From positions 19,330,501 through 19,394,500 of the forward strand of contig CM053794.1 of the NCBI GenBank assembly GCA_028671895.1: a stretch of 64,000 nt of DNA, given 5' to 3'. The stretch's first letter is position 1, and each line of letters opens with the position of its first letter. A program made the translations under genes and the position numbers. This stretch comes from Oenanthe sinensis (taxonomy: Eukaryota; Streptophyta; Magnoliopsida; Apiales; Apiaceae). The notes beneath the pieces are model-generated. The model made no database searches. It was given only the letters and a program-made list of their open reading frames with translations, and was not told where the DNA came from. Shown in pieces: positions 1 to 11,474 of this stretch.

Positions 1-36
1 CTCAAAGTGAGGTAGCAATCATTTCTAGGCCAGGCA

Positions 37-1195
37 TGTTTGGGATAATCGAATCATGATGCTGCGTTTTATGATATGAAAACGAACGAGTTTGAATAGA
101 AAATTAACCTTAATCGCTACGGCGCAAGCGATTCAAATCCACGTCTTCTACTGTATTCCCGTATTCACCTTGAGCGAAGTGTGGCCTTCGATCCTCCCAA
201 GGTTGCCTCCCTTCTAACTTTGAGATCTTGGAACCCTAGTTCTTGGTTGCCTCCTTGAACGGCTGCTCACAAAAACCCTAGTATTTTCCAACTCCTAGCT
301 AGAAGAGAATAAGATGAATATATAGGCTACAGTAGGGATCCTGGATAATTAGGTCGGGCCTTCTAATGACATTCTGGGTCAAGCCCAATGTCATTAAATA
401 TTAATTCAATCCACTAAAGAATTAATATTTGCACTACCTCTCCTAATGCCGTAATTTAATTATTTAATTCGGCTCCAATATTATTTGCTTATTAAATTCC
501 CCATGTTTAAGATATCGAATGTCCATTAATTAAATTAATTTCTGATAATTAATTTAATCAATATCTTTTATCCTTGATCATCCACTCAACCTTATAATTA
601 TGCAAGAACAAATCTGCCTGCAGGACTTAAGCATAATTATCTTTATGAGCTTTCAAGAGGACATCATCACCCGAATATTTTCGGATACGGTTTCCTTTTA
701 TAGTCAATATCCCACTCTGTATGCAATGTCATTGTCCAATACATAATATTGTGATTAACAAAAAATCACATCACATATGAATCAAAACATGTGCATTGCA
801 TACAAGTGTCAATCACTGTATCCGGATTAAGAACCTAAGCAATAATAATATTATAGAATCTTAGTTCTTCTTTATTATCAGAATAGAAGAACAATTCTAA
901 TATTTTAATCTCGTTCAATATACACAAAGCATACAAGTATTATTCAATAATCAAGATAGATTATTTCCAAATAATACTTCAGTCATTCCAGTGGTTTGTT
1001 TAACTCCACTTAAACTGTGAACATTTATTATATTATATATAGACACTGACAATCTAATCTTCTGTTATCCCATTTGATACTAGATTATCCACAATATATA
1101 ATATACAAACAGTGTTAAAATACGCATTCAAGATTCTCAATAAAAAAAGACAATGTCATATACTTCAAACGAGTAGTTCAGTATACTCCCTAACA
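37..1195 (-). repeat. 3' LTR of the young Copia element
   Basis: This LTR starts TGTTTGGGA and ends CCCTAACA on the plus strand. It matches 6679-7837 over its full 1159 bp. On the element's own strand it begins TGTTAGGGAG. It is flanked outside by the target duplication AGGCA and inside by the polypurine tract. Confidence 0.95.
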
Positions 1196-1208
1196 ATCTC
1201 CCACTTAT
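1196..1208 (-). promoter_or_regulatory. Polypurine tract of the Copia element
   Basis: The minus strand reads AAGTGGGAGAT directly before the LTR start TGTTAGGG. A purine-rich run in this position primes plus-strand DNA synthesis in LTR retrotransposons. Confidence 0.8.
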
Positions 1209-1274
1209 ACTAAAGCTATTCTTTGAGTATATCAGTGTTATATTACAAGCAATCCACTACCAATTAAATAACTA

Positions 1275-4200
1275 TTATGTGACCATACATCTGACTCCTA
1301 TCGCCTCCACATGCTGCTCAAAAGCCTTAGCTGGTAAGCTCTTTGTGAAAGGATCTGCCCGGTTGTCCTTTGATGCTATATCAGTCACAATAATATCTCC
1401 TCGCTTAACGAATTGTCGTATAAGGTGATACTTACGCTCGATGTGTTTTGCTGCCTTATGGTCTCGCGGTTCCTTTGCATTTGCCACAGCACCAGTGTTA
1501 TCACAATACACTGTCAAGCTCCTAGGCAAATTAGGTACCACATCTATGTCCAAAAGAAAGTTTCTGAACCATATTGCCTCTTTGGCTGCCTCCGAAGCTG
1601 CCACATATTCGGCTTCCATGGTAGAGTCAGCAACGCATTTCTGCTTTACACTCCTCCATATTACAGCTCCACCTCCTAAGGTAAACACATATCCCGAGAT
1701 TGATTTCCTCTTATCTCTATCTGCTTGGAAATCTGAATCGGTATATCCTAGAGGTAACAAATCTGAGGCCTTGTAAATTAGCATATACTCCTTAGTCCTT
1801 CTCAGGTACTTGAGTATAGCCTTTACTGCACTCCAATGTTCCTGTCCTGGGTTTGACTGATATCTGCTAACCATGCCCACGGCAAAACAAATATCAGGTC
1901 TCGTACATAACATTGCATACATTAAGCTTCCGCATGCCGAAGCATAGGGAACCGCTTTCATGCTCTCTATCGCCTCTGGTGTCTTAGGACACTGTTTCTT
2001 TGATAGAGCAACTCCATGTTTATAAGGTAGGTTACCCTTCTTGGAGTCCTGCATGTTAAAACGAGCCAATACCTCATCAATATAGGGCTCTTGGGATAAA
2101 GCCAACATCCTTTTCTTGCGATCCCTTATAACTTTGATCCCAAGGATGTATGCCGCTTCACCTAAGTCCTTCATTTCGAACTGTTTGAACAACCATGCCT
2201 TTACCGCTGATAACATCCCTACATTGTTTCCAATGAGTAAAATATCATCTACGTATAGCACTAGAAAAGTCACTGAACTACCCTCACATTTCTTGTACAC
2301 ACACGACTCGCTTGGACATTGATCAAATCCGTATGACTGGATTACCTGATCAAAGCGAATATTCCAATACCTAGAAGCTTGTTTAAGTCCATAAATGGAC
2401 TTCTTAAGCTTACATACCAGATGCTCTTGGCCTTCCTTAATGAATCCTTCTGGTTGTTGCATATAGATGATCTCATCATCAAGACTCCCATTTAGGAAAG
2501 CTGTCTTGACATCCATTTGCCAAATCTCATAATCGAGATGAGCTGCTATAGATAAAAGAATCCGGATCGACTTTAGCATGACTACTGGCGAAAAGGTTTC
2601 CTCATAATCGATCCCTTCTTTCTGAGTATACCCTTTTGCAACAAGTCTTGCTTTCCAAGCTTTTACCTTTTTGTCAGATCCTCTTTTTCTCTTGTAGATC
2701 CACTTACATCCAATGGGTTTTACACCTTTGGGTGGTTCCACGAGCTCCCAGACTTGATTTGAATACATAGATTCCATCTCAGATTTCATTGCTTTTTGCC
2801 ATAGATCTGCACCTTTGTCTTGCAGTGCTTCCTCGTATGTCATGGGATCCTCATCATATTCCTCAGAGACCAAGTCCGAAGACTCTCCCAATAACATGAA
2901 TCTGCTGGGTTTACGAATAACCCTCCCACTATGACGAGACACCGGTGTGGTATTAGTGATAGGTTGTGTGTTCTCTTGTGGCTGTTCTACTTGTACTATT
3001 GGCACTTGTTCATTATTTGTCTCTCCCACTAGTTCCTCTAAAACGACACTGCTCATGGGTTTATGGTTCATCATATAGTCCTCCTCTAGGAATCTAGCAT
3101 TGGTACTAACAATGACATCCCGATCCTTAGGACTATAAAATAAATATCCTTTCGTTCCCATGGGATAGCCTATAAAAAGCCTTACTTCTGTACGAGATTC
3201 TAACTTAGTCACGTTCTTGTTCAACACATGTGCTGGACAACCCCATATCCGAATATGTCTTAGACTAGGTTTTGAACCAGTCCACAATTCTTTTGGAGTC
3301 TTAGGAACTGACTTAGAAGGAACTAAATTCAAAAGATAAGCTGCTGTTTCTAAAGCATGTCCCCAAAACGACTTGGGTAATTCTGAATAACTCATCATCG
3401 ATCTAACACTCTCCAAAAGAGTACGATTCCTTCTCTCCGCTACACCATTCTGTTGGGGTGTTCCAGGTGCAGTCAACTGAGACATGATCCCATTCTTTGA
3501 TAAGTAATCCCTAAATTCTCCAAGCAAGTATTCGCCACCACGATCTGATCGTAGTGACTTGATACATTTTCCATGTCGCTTCTCCGTTACAGTTTTGTAC
3601 TCCTTGAACTTGTCAAAGCACTCTGATTTACGGCGCAACAAATAAATGTATCCATATCTAGAATAATCATCAATAAAAGTGACAAAATATTCATAACCAC
3701 CTCTTGCTTGAATATTCATGGGTCCACATAAATCAGTATGAACCAATTCTAACACTTCTTTGGCTCTATTCCCCTTTGCCTTAAAAGGCCTAGTGGTCAT
3801 TTTACCTTCCAAACAGGATTCACAGACTGGAAATGGCTCCACTGCCAATGAGCCTAAAGGCCCATCTACTACCAGTCTTTGAATCCTCCTCAAGTTAATA
3901 TGACCTAATCTTAAGTGCCAAAGATATGTTTGGTTCAAAGAAGAAGGTTCATTTCTTTTAGTAGTGATAGAAGATGTGTTATTTAATACCCTATGTTGTA
4001 GTTGCAGTGCAGGTTGATTAGGAGTGATTATGTATAAATTGTCTTGCAATGTACCAGAACATATAACTAGTTTATTCCTCATAATTGAAACATTATGATC
4101 CAAACAAACATTATAACCATCCAAAGCAAGTTTAGAAACCAAAATTAAATTCCTTCTAAACGAAGGTACATAAAGACAATTGTTCAAAACCAAATTCCTA

Positions 4201-5249
4201 TCATCACCAAAAGATAAATTAACATCTCCCACTGCAACTACTGCTACTTTCGTAGCATCTCCCATGAACACATATATCTCGCCATCTCTAAGCATTCTGG
4301 ATTGCTGGAACCCCTGCATAGAATTACAAACATGATCAGTGGCTCCTGTATCTACACACCAAGTGCTCGTAGATATAGCCGCTATATATGTTTCTGTAAC
4401 TAGAGAAAGAGACATACCAGTATTGTTTTTCTTCTTAGGAAGAGGACAATCCTGTTTCCAGTGACCCGACTGCTTGCACCTGAAGCACTTGCCCTTGGGC
4501 TTTTTCACAGTACCACCTTGAACTCCCACAGCTTTCACAACTTTCTGTGTCTGAGCCTTTTTCTTCTTCTTGGCTTTCGGCTTAGAAGAAGAAGGTTTCT
4601 CAGCCACATTGACTTGAACACTCTGCTGAAAAAGTCCTTCAGCTGCCTGAAGTTCTGTCAGAAGTTCCGCAAGACTATACATCCTTTTGTTCATGGTGTA
4701 ATTCAAGCGGAACTGCTCAAAACTTTTGGGTAAACTCATAAGGATGATATCGATCTGGGTTTCCCCATCAACCTCAGCACCAAGGATCTCCATCTCATTC
4801 AGATGTGACATCATCCTGAGAACATGATCCCTTACAGGTGTCCCTTCAGCCATCTGAGTGTTCATTAAAGCTTTCATTGCTACTTGCCTTGCAGCCCTAT
4901 TCTGATCTCCAAAAAGTTCTTTGAGATTAAAGAACATATCTGAAGCAGTGGCCATAGCCTGATGCTGATGCCGCAAAACACCTGACATTGCTGCCAGAAT
5001 GTAACATCGCGACATCTCATCAGCCTTAATCCACTTCTTATAATACTCCTTCTCAACTTCAGAAGCATTCTCAGCAGGCTCCTCTGGCTTGGGTTCATTA
5101 ATGCAAAATTTGTACTCCTCAGCAGTCAACACAATGTCCAAATTACGTTTCCATTCAATATAGTTAGGTCCAGTAAGTTTGTTATCCTTAAGTATGGTAA
5201 AAAGTGGATTAAAGCCCATTATATCCTGAGAATCATACATATAACACAT
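1275..5249 (-). CDS. Copia gag-pol polyprotein, intact
   Basis: One open frame of 1324 codons. In order it holds: a gag region with the LTGPNYxxW start motif (about residues 25-35); a CCHC zinc knuckle CFRCKQSGHWKQDC (about 255-268); an aspartic protease with DTGATDHV (about 299); a GAG-pre-integrase HLRLGH segment; an integrase core including SDRGGEY (about 566) and QNGVAERRN; a reverse transcriptase with the catalytic YVDD (about 997); and an RNase H with YTDSDF (about 1167). The order integrase before reverse transcriptase defines Ty1/Copia. The first ATG gives MCYMYDSQ; a second ATG ten codons later (MGFNP) could also be used. No stop or frameshift is visible and all catalytic motifs are present, so the protein could be functional. 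The exact Copia lineage was not determined. Confidence 0.95.
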   Translation of the reverse strand: MCYMYDSQDIMGFNPLFTILKDNKLTGPNYIEWKRNLDIVLTAEEYKFCINEPKPEEPAENASEVEKEYYKKWIKADEMSRCYILAAMSGVLRHQHQAMATASDMFFNLKELFGDQNRAARQVAMKALMNTQMAEGTPVRDHVLRMMSHLNEMEILGAEVDGETQIDIILMSLPKSFEQFRLNYTMNKRMYSLAELLTELQAAEGLFQQSVQVNVAEKPSSSKPKAKKKKKAQTQKVVKAVGVQGGTVKKPKGKCFRCKQSGHWKQDCPLPKKKNNTGMSLSLVTETYIAAISTSTWCVDTGATDHVCNSMQGFQQSRMLRDGEIYVFMGDATKVAVVAVGDVNLSFGDDRNLVLNNCLYVPSFRRNLILVSKLALDGYNVCLDHNVSIMRNKLVICSGTLQDNLYIITPNQPALQLQHRVLNNTSSITTKRNEPSSLNQTYLWHLRLGHINLRRIQRLVVDGPLGSLAVEPFPVCESCLEGKMTTRPFKAKGNRAKEVLELVHTDLCGPMNIQARGGYEYFVTFIDDYSRYGYIYLLRRKSECFDKFKEYKTVTEKRHGKCIKSLRSDRGGEYLLGEFRDYLSKNGIMSQLTAPGTPQQNGVAERRNRTLLESVRSMMSYSELPKSFWGHALETAAYLLNLVPSKSVPKTPKELWTGSKPSLRHIRIWGCPAHVLNKNVTKLESRTEVRLFIGYPMGTKGYLFYSPKDRDVIVSTNARFLEEDYMMNHKPMSSVVLEELVGETNNEQVPIVQVEQPQENTQPITNTTPVSRHSGRVIRKPSRFMLLGESSDLVSEEYDEDPMTYEEALQDKGADLWQKAMKSEMESMYSNQVWELVEPPKGVKPIGCKWIYKRKRGSDKKVKAWKARLVAKGYTQKEGIDYEETFSPVVMLKSIRILLSIAAHLDYEIWQMDVKTAFLNGSLDDEIIYMQQPEGFIKEGQEHLVCKLKKSIYGLKQASRYWNIRFDQVIQSYGFDQCPSESCVYKKCEGSSVTFLVLYVDDILLIGNNVGMLSAVKAWLFKQFEMKDLGEAAYILGIKVIRDRKKRMLALSQEPYIDEVLARFNMQDSKKGNLPYKHGVALSKKQCPKTPEAIESMKAVPYASACGSLMYAMLCTRPDICFAVGMVSRYQSNPGQEHWSAVKAILKYLRRTKEYMLIYKASDLLPLGYTDSDFQADRDKRKSISGYVFTLGGGAVIWRSVKQKCVADSTMEAEYVAASEAAKEAIWFRNFLLDIDVVPNLPRSLTVYCDNTGAVANAKEPRDHKAAKHIERKYHLIRQFVKRGDIIVTDIASKDNRADPFTKSLPAKAFEQHVEAIGVRCMVT

Positions 5250-6655
5250 AATTAGAGGGTGTTTAAAAAAATTGGTTCCTTTAACAATTATTTAAAATTA
5301 AAACACCAACACTTAAACACCATAGGTTTCCGGTATGCCACGTTGGGTGACTTATATACCACCTAAATTTATTTAAATGTTACTTCGGTCCTACTACTAA
5401 ATAATTAGTCACGTTAGGGTGATCTATATTATTTTTCATAGCTAAGTGTATACCATTATTAAATCTTAAATTAATAATAATAATACCAGATGCGCCTTTT
5501 GACTATGATAAATTCTTGCTCCTAACAATAAGATACTACTAAAATTACAAATCTAAAGAGTATTCAGACTGACTGGCCAGGCCGGTGGAAGCATTTCCAA
5601 GAGGCTAACCACTTTTCTAGACACCAATCTAAATGGCCAGGTAAGCTGCACGCTTTCCTAGACACCAACGCAAGAATACTCAAAGATGTGTTATTTTAGA
5701 TTCTCTTCCTAGTTGAGCGTGAAAGCTATCAAAAAATAGGGTATCCTTTTATTATTTGAATTCTATGAAACTTAGTACGCCACGTTGGGTGACATATGTA
5801 CCTTCCAATATTCATAATTAATTTTAGAAGTTTGTTCTAGTAATTTCCATAACACTCTAGACACCATAAATTACATGCCACGATGGGTGACGTATACATA
5901 ATTTATATTCGACTTAGTGTTAAATTACATACAAACAATAATGGAGACCATGGGATTTAATACCAAATTAATTCCCTCTCCCACTTAGTATTTTACTATG
6001 AGGATTTTATCTAGATGCATCGTCCTATGTTATTTTTTCGCAGTCCACATGTATCATAATAACAATACATATAACACATAACATAGCAGCATACTCATCA
6101 TGATTAAAGCATAATAAAACAGCCCTATGTCCATGTCTTTCTAGCATGCGAAGGGTTAGTATCACATGGCATAACAAACAAACATGGAACACATAGTAGT
6201 AATAATCAAGATCAGCAAACATTATGTAAAACATAATAAAATACATCCACTATTATGGCCCCGAAGAATAATCTTCAAAATCATCCATCGATAAATTTTC
6301 GAAAACAGCATATAGCAGCGGAAGAACTCTGTTTCTCGCATCTTCGTTGATCAAACAATTACATACGACAAATACAACAGAAAAATCTATTCTATTACAT
6401 CAGATCATAATCTAAATTGAATACAATTCGAATTACAAGATTACAATCAAAATAGAAATCAAAAATTAAAACTAATCATGATCAACCCTCATGATTTAAT
6501 TTACAACCACGATAAACCACGTGGGATCCAAAAACATAATTACAACCATGGCCATAATAGTGGATAACAACCTGCATCAAAAAAACAATACAAACCCACC
6601 ACTATATACATACATAATTACGACATGGACATCATATCATATAACGCAGAACCCT
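5250..6655 (-). other. Copia 5' leader between LTR and gag-pol
   Basis: A non-coding leader of about 1.4 kb between the primer-binding site and the gag-pol start codon. It holds four copies of a roughly 20-bp motif, GCCACGTTGGGTGAC or close variants, at 5337, 5408 (diverged), 5779 and 5877. It also holds two copies of a TTCCTAGACACCAA-like motif near 5614 and 5658. No coding frame beyond chance length is present. Confidence 0.75.
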
Positions 6656-6678
6656 AGAACCTGGCTCTTGATGCCAAT
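6656..6678 (-). other. Primer-binding site of the Copia element
   Basis: The minus strand next to the right LTR reads TTGGCATCAAGAGCCAGG. This resembles the usual plant Copia site TGGTATCAGAGC, which is complementary to the initiator methionine tRNA, with a C for T change and one extra A. Confidence 0.8.
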
Positions 6679-7837
6679 TGTTTGGGACAATGGAATCATG
6701 ATGCTGCGTTTTATGATATGAAAACGAACGAGTTTGAATAGAAAATTAACCTTAATCGCTACGGCGCAAGCGATTCAAATCCACGTCTTCTACTGTATTC
6801 CCGTATTCACCTTGAGCGAAGTGTGGCCTTCGATCCTCCCAAGGTTGCCTCCCTTCTAACTTTGAGATCTTGGAACCCTAGTTCTTGGTTGCCTCCTTGA
6901 ACGGCTGCTCACAAAAACCCTAGTATTTTCCAACTCCTAGCTAGAAGAGAATAAGATGAATATATAGGCTACAGTAGGGATCCTGGATAATTAGGTCGAG
7001 CCTTCCAATGACATTTTGGGTCAAGCCCAATGTCATTAAATATTAATTCAATCCACTAAAGAATTAATATTTGCACTACCTCTCCTAATGCCGTAATTTA
7101 ATTATTTAATTCGGCTCCAATATTATTTGCTTATTAAATTCCCCATGTTTAAGATATCGAATGTCCATTAATTAAATTAATTTCTGATAATTAATTTAAT
7201 CAATATCTTTTATCCTTGATCATCCACTCAACCTTATAATTATGCAAGAACAAATCTGCCTGCAGGACTTAAGCATAATTATCTTTATGAGCTTTCAAGA
7301 GGACATCATCACCCGAATATTTTCGGATACGGTTTCCTTTTATAGTCAATATCCCACTCTGTATGCAATGTCATTGTCCAATACATAATATTGTGATTAA
7401 CAAAAAATCACATCACATATGAATCAAAACATGTGCATTGCATACAAGTGTCAATCACTGTATCCGGATTAAGAACCTAAGCAATAATAATATTATAGAA
7501 TCTTAGTTCTTCTTTATTATCAGAATAGAAGAACAATTCTAATATTTTAATCCCGTTCAATATACACAAAGCATACAAGTATTATTCAATAATCAAGATA
7601 GATTATTTCCAAATAATACTTCAGTCATTCCAGTGGTTTGTTTAACTCCACTTAAACTGTGAACATTTATTATATTATATATAGACACTGACAATCTAAT
7701 CTTCTGTTATCCCATTTGATACTAGATTATCCATAATATATAATATACAAACAGTGTTAAAATACGCATTCAAGATTCTCAATAAAAAAAGACAATGTCA
7801 TATACTTCAAACGAATAGTTCAGTATACTCCCTAACA
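6679..7837 (-). repeat. 5' LTR of the young Copia element
   Basis: Partner of the repeat at 37-1195. It starts TGTTTGGGA and ends CCCTAACA on the plus strand. It lies upstream of gag-pol in element orientation and is followed by the target duplication AGGCA at 7838-7842. Confidence 0.95.
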
Positions 7838-7842
7838 AGGCA

Positions 7843-10664
7843 CACAAGAACCTTCAACGTAAAGAGTTGAAGCTGCCACAAATGAAGCAGATAAAGCCAG
7901 CAGAGATCAGGGGTACAACACACAAGAACCTTCAACTCAAAAGGTTGAAGCAGTTGTTAATGCCCCTGCCACACAAGAACCATCCAATCAAAGTTTGGAT
8001 GCAGGCACTCAATCAATCATGGAAGATCTTATTATTGCTGATGCTGAGAAGATAAACTCTGATGAAGTTCCGATGACAATCTCTGATGCTATCATGGTGC
8101 AACCTCTCTCTGCACAGCATATGGAAACTACATCAACCTCAACTACAACTCAAGGTATAAACTCTGACTTTTCTTCAGAATTTGCATTCTCTGATAGTAT
8201 AAGTTCATATTTTACCTTTCCTATTTAAACTGTTGGGATGACCATGGATAGTCCTGAAAAGGGTACCCCTATTCATGTGACTACAAACATCCTTTCTCAA
8301 TCACCTCTTATTTCTGTAGGACACTGTGATTTGAAACTTTCTAGTGAGTCTAAGGTAAAATGTGTGAAAAATAATAAGAGATAATACTGATTCTAGCAAA
8401 AGGAGAGGTAGAATTGAGAAAAAAGTTAGTTACTTCTAGTGAAAAAAATCTAATTATTAAAAGTTATGATATGTGTGAAGTGAGAAGTAATGAGATTACT
8501 TTAAAAGAAAAGAGTGATTTAGGATGTTCTATTACTTTTGCAGGTACTCAGAGTTTATCATTCACCATAAATTCTGATATGCCAATCTCTGATAATGCTA
8601 TAAACTCTGATGGGGAGGACACAAACTCTGATGAGCCAATTTTTGCTGATGAAGAAGTTATAGATCTTTCAATTCCCTTCACTCAGAGGTACAACACAAA
8701 GAGGTGGCCTGTTAATTCTTTTAATGCTCATGAAAGGTTGAGGATGGCTTATCCTGATTACATGGTGGTGGAAAAGCTCAAAGGAGAAATTGAAGCTGCT
8801 CTAGATGAAGAAGGTGTAAAGAGAGATTTCATCTCAAAGGCAGAACCATCTCAAGAAGATTTGCTAAACTCTCACAAACAATCCATCTGGGATATGTCTT
8901 GGAAATACCCTAATGAGGAGATATCATGGCCCCATGTTCATGAATTGATCAACAAGGCAGACAAAGAATTAAACTCTGATGAAATGAAAACAGTGTTGAA
9001 AGCTACTACTGTGTTGTCCAAGGGACTTCACAATGAAGTTTGTGAGTTAAAAGAATCTGTCAACAAGACCACGGCATCTGTTTAAACTGTTGTTACAACA
9101 TCTCAACATGCTCTGGAATTGAAGCTCAAGAATGTCTCAGCAAAACAGGATGCATTGGAAGTCAAGGTTGATAATCTTTCCACTACTATCAATTCTATGC
9201 AAAACATGATACATATAATTGTTGAGATCCTGACTATAAGAAAAAGGAATGATGTAAGAAATGGGAAGAAAGTGTCTACAAACAAATGTAAGGAGGATGT
9301 TATACAAAAAGCTGACAAGCCTGATGATGATGACCAAGGGAGTCATAAGGATGATAATCAAACTCTGATGCAACAAATTCTGATATCTGAACAAACTCTG
9401 ACAACCTCACAAACTCTAATCCCATCAAACTCTGGGATAAACTCTGAAAAGAAGTAAACTTTGATGGATACTGACATGGAGCTAGCTAAAAGGCTTGAAG
9501 AAGAAAAGAAGCCTGAGAAAATAAAAGAGCAGAACTTGAAAGATGCAGAACTAGCAAGAAAGTTGCTTGAAGAAGAAAATCCAGGAATGGATCCAGTTGT
9601 TGTAGAAGAAGAGTTGAAGAAATCTGGTACTAACAATGCTCAAGTTCAGATGAAAAAAAAAATATGTGAAAAGGAATCTAGTACAAAGAAAAACTTCTGC
9701 TCAACAAGAGAAAAATGTTTCTAAGCTTGCTCAAGTCAAATCTATTGAAGCTCCTAAAACTACAGTGGTTCAAGCAAAACCTACTCCAGAAATTATAAAG
9801 AAAGCTCCAGCCATATCAAGAACTCCTCTCACTATGTCAGGAACAACATTTCTCCCAATGGATCAAGTTTTGAAGATGAAGAAGAAGATCAACATCTCTG
9901 ATCAGAAAGAAAAAGCATGATCTTCTGTGGACAAAAACTCAAACTATGACTCCCAATGCCAGACTTGGTAAAAACAAGGGTGGTATTGGTGATTCACAAG
10001 CCAAAGTCTACAGAGGTGAAGCAAACACATTTAGGGATCCCTTCTCATTGAAATACAAGCCTGAGGAAGATTTAACCCAAGAATATTTAGACAGACTAAT
10101 ATCTGTGAACATAGTGAAGGATATCTTTGATGGTGCTCCAGCAAAGGAGAAGCTGCTATATTTCTTGGAAAATGGAAGAGTTTTAAAAATTGGTGAGGAA
10201 GATCTGATTCACAAGGCATCCAAAAAACTTGAACATATTCTTTATCTTCTTAATGATGAAAATGAAACCACTTCCAGATGGGTAAAGACTCTTGAAGGAG
10301 TGATAAATAAGAAGAAGAAGAATGAGAGGCTTCTAATGGTAAACTCTGAGGAATATAAACCAGAGTATGTACTTGAAGATGACACTGAGAAAGCTATGAC
10401 AAAAGGAGATGTAAAGGTCAATATGGTGTTAGGCATTCCTACACTTATTTTAAATCCTGATGAAAAGAAGGCCTATTGCATTCCTTTGGATGAAAGGATG
10501 GAAAGATCATCAATATACAATTTAAGAGCTGTTATATTCCAAATTGATGACTTTTCTAATCAAATGAAAGATCTCAAGGAAAAGTTAGTTGAATTGCTGA
10601 GAAATGCTGATGATAAGTTGTTGGATAATTTTCTAAATGAAGACTTTTCATACAAAATGATCTA
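7843..10664 (+). pseudogene. Decayed extra ORF of element A (Asn-Ser-Asp-rich, coiled-coil)
   Basis: A long acidic reading frame directly upstream of the 3' LTR. Open pieces are 7995-8228, 8414-9085, 9119-9457, 9461-9724, 9666-9920 and 9946-10665. The three pieces from 8414 to 9724 are in one frame and separated only by stop codons. A frameshift lies in the A-run near 9654, and another between 9920 and 9945. The protein is rich in NSD tripeptides encoded by AACTCTGAT, has Glu/Lys-rich coiled-coil stretches (about 9470-9640), and ends in a roughly 200-residue region (from about 10020) that contains LLYFLENGRVLKI and LEHILYLLN. That end region is homologous to the frame at 15600-16330 in element B. 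No family was recognised and no membrane segment is evident, so an envelope-like role cannot be claimed. Confidence 0.7.
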
Positions 10665-10750
10665 ACTCAAGGAGAAAGATTCAAAATATGATGCATTTGT
10701 AAATATTTCTGACATCATAAGTGTAATTTATGTTTTTCTTAATAAAGCAT

Positions 10751-10764
10751 AAACTGAGGGAGAT
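10751..10764 (+). promoter_or_regulatory. Polypurine tract of element A
   Basis: AAACTGAGGGAGAT lies directly before the LTR start TGTTAG. The segment TCTGACATCATAAG about 50 bp upstream has counterparts at the same place in elements B and D. Confidence 0.75.
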
Positions 10765-11304
10765 TGTTAGAAAATAAACACTAATGCTGCCAGAGAATGC
10801 TCAAGAACAGAGTTTATAATTGCTGACGTTACCAGATAATAAGAAGCTATCGGTCAAAGTTTACTCTATCAGAGAATACTCAATCAGAGTTTACTCTAAC
10901 AGAGAATGCTCTATCAAAGATTGACGACCGATAGAGTTTACTAATCAGAGTTTAAGAAGGAAACATACAAATCAGAGTTTGATTTGGATAGTGAAGAAGG
11001 AATTCGAATGCAAGTCTAAATTACCTTATTAAAGCTATTCTTTTCATTATCTGTTTTGTAATAGAAATTTGTAATTGTGTCTATATAAACACAGACATAG
11101 GTTAACATTAAGTAACGATTTAAGATATATCTTTCATAACCTTATAGCTCTTAAGAACTTTATTTTTCTTAAGAGAGTTTTGTATTCAAGTTCATCATAT
11201 TAATACAAAACAGTGTTTCTTTTTATACTTGTATTCCTGATCGATTATTTGGTATCTATTATATTCAACCCCCCTTCTATAATAGTTATTTAAATGGGCA
11301 AACA
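10765..11304 (+). repeat. 3' LTR of element A
   Basis: A 540-bp LTR starting TGTTAGAAAATAAACAC and ending GGGCAAACA. The end carries the TTCAACCCCCCTTCTATAA block seen in several plant Copia LTRs. The same LTR family occurs on the opposite strand at 46238-46757. The first part contains three exact ATCAGAGTTT copies (10883, 10944, 10971), several variants, and TGACGTTA near 10823. Confidence 0.85.
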
Positions 11305-11469
11305 TATTATCATTTAAAACCTTACCTAGAAGTTTCTTACATATTTTTCCCTACCATTTTTGATTTGATTGTCCATCCTAATAAAAAATAAAAATGAACT
11401 TGATTATCTTAAAGAGAATAAAGAACCTAAGATTCATCTTATATAATTTTTCCTAAGATGGTGAATAAA
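11305..11469. other. Flanking sequence, nothing recognised
   Basis: AT-rich sequence between element A and the next element. No gene or repeat structure is visible. The duplication flanking element A cannot be checked because its left end is outside the window. Confidence 0.5.
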
Positions 11470-11474
11470 ATAGT

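Larger units (their letters stand above)
37..7837 (-). mobile_element. Complete young Ty1/Copia LTR retrotransposon
   Basis: Two 1159-bp direct repeats (37-1195 and 6679-7837), each beginning TG and ending CA, enclose a minus-strand gag-pol frame. The 5-bp target duplication AGGCA lies at 32-36 and 7838-7842. A primer-binding site adjoins the right LTR and a polypurine tract adjoins the left LTR, so the element reads right to left. By eye the LTRs differ at about 8 positions, which points to recent insertion. It interrupts an older plus-strand Sirevirus-like element: positions 1-31 continue into 7843 onward once one copy of the duplication is removed. The gag-pol frame is uninterrupted, so the copy looks potentially autonomous. 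Confidence 0.96.
7838..11304 (+). mobile_element. Element A: 3' part of a Sirevirus-like Copia element
   Basis: This older element was split by the Copia insertion; positions 1-36 are its upstream continuation. The part in the window contains a decayed extra reading frame, a polypurine tract (GAGGGAGAT just before 10765) and a 3' LTR at 10765-11304. The gag, pol and 5' LTR would lie left of the window. Assignment to the Sirevirus type rests on the gene position next to the 3' LTR, the GGGAGATTGTTAG junction, and a related LTR at 46238-46757 that has a methionine-tRNA primer site. Confidence 0.7.
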
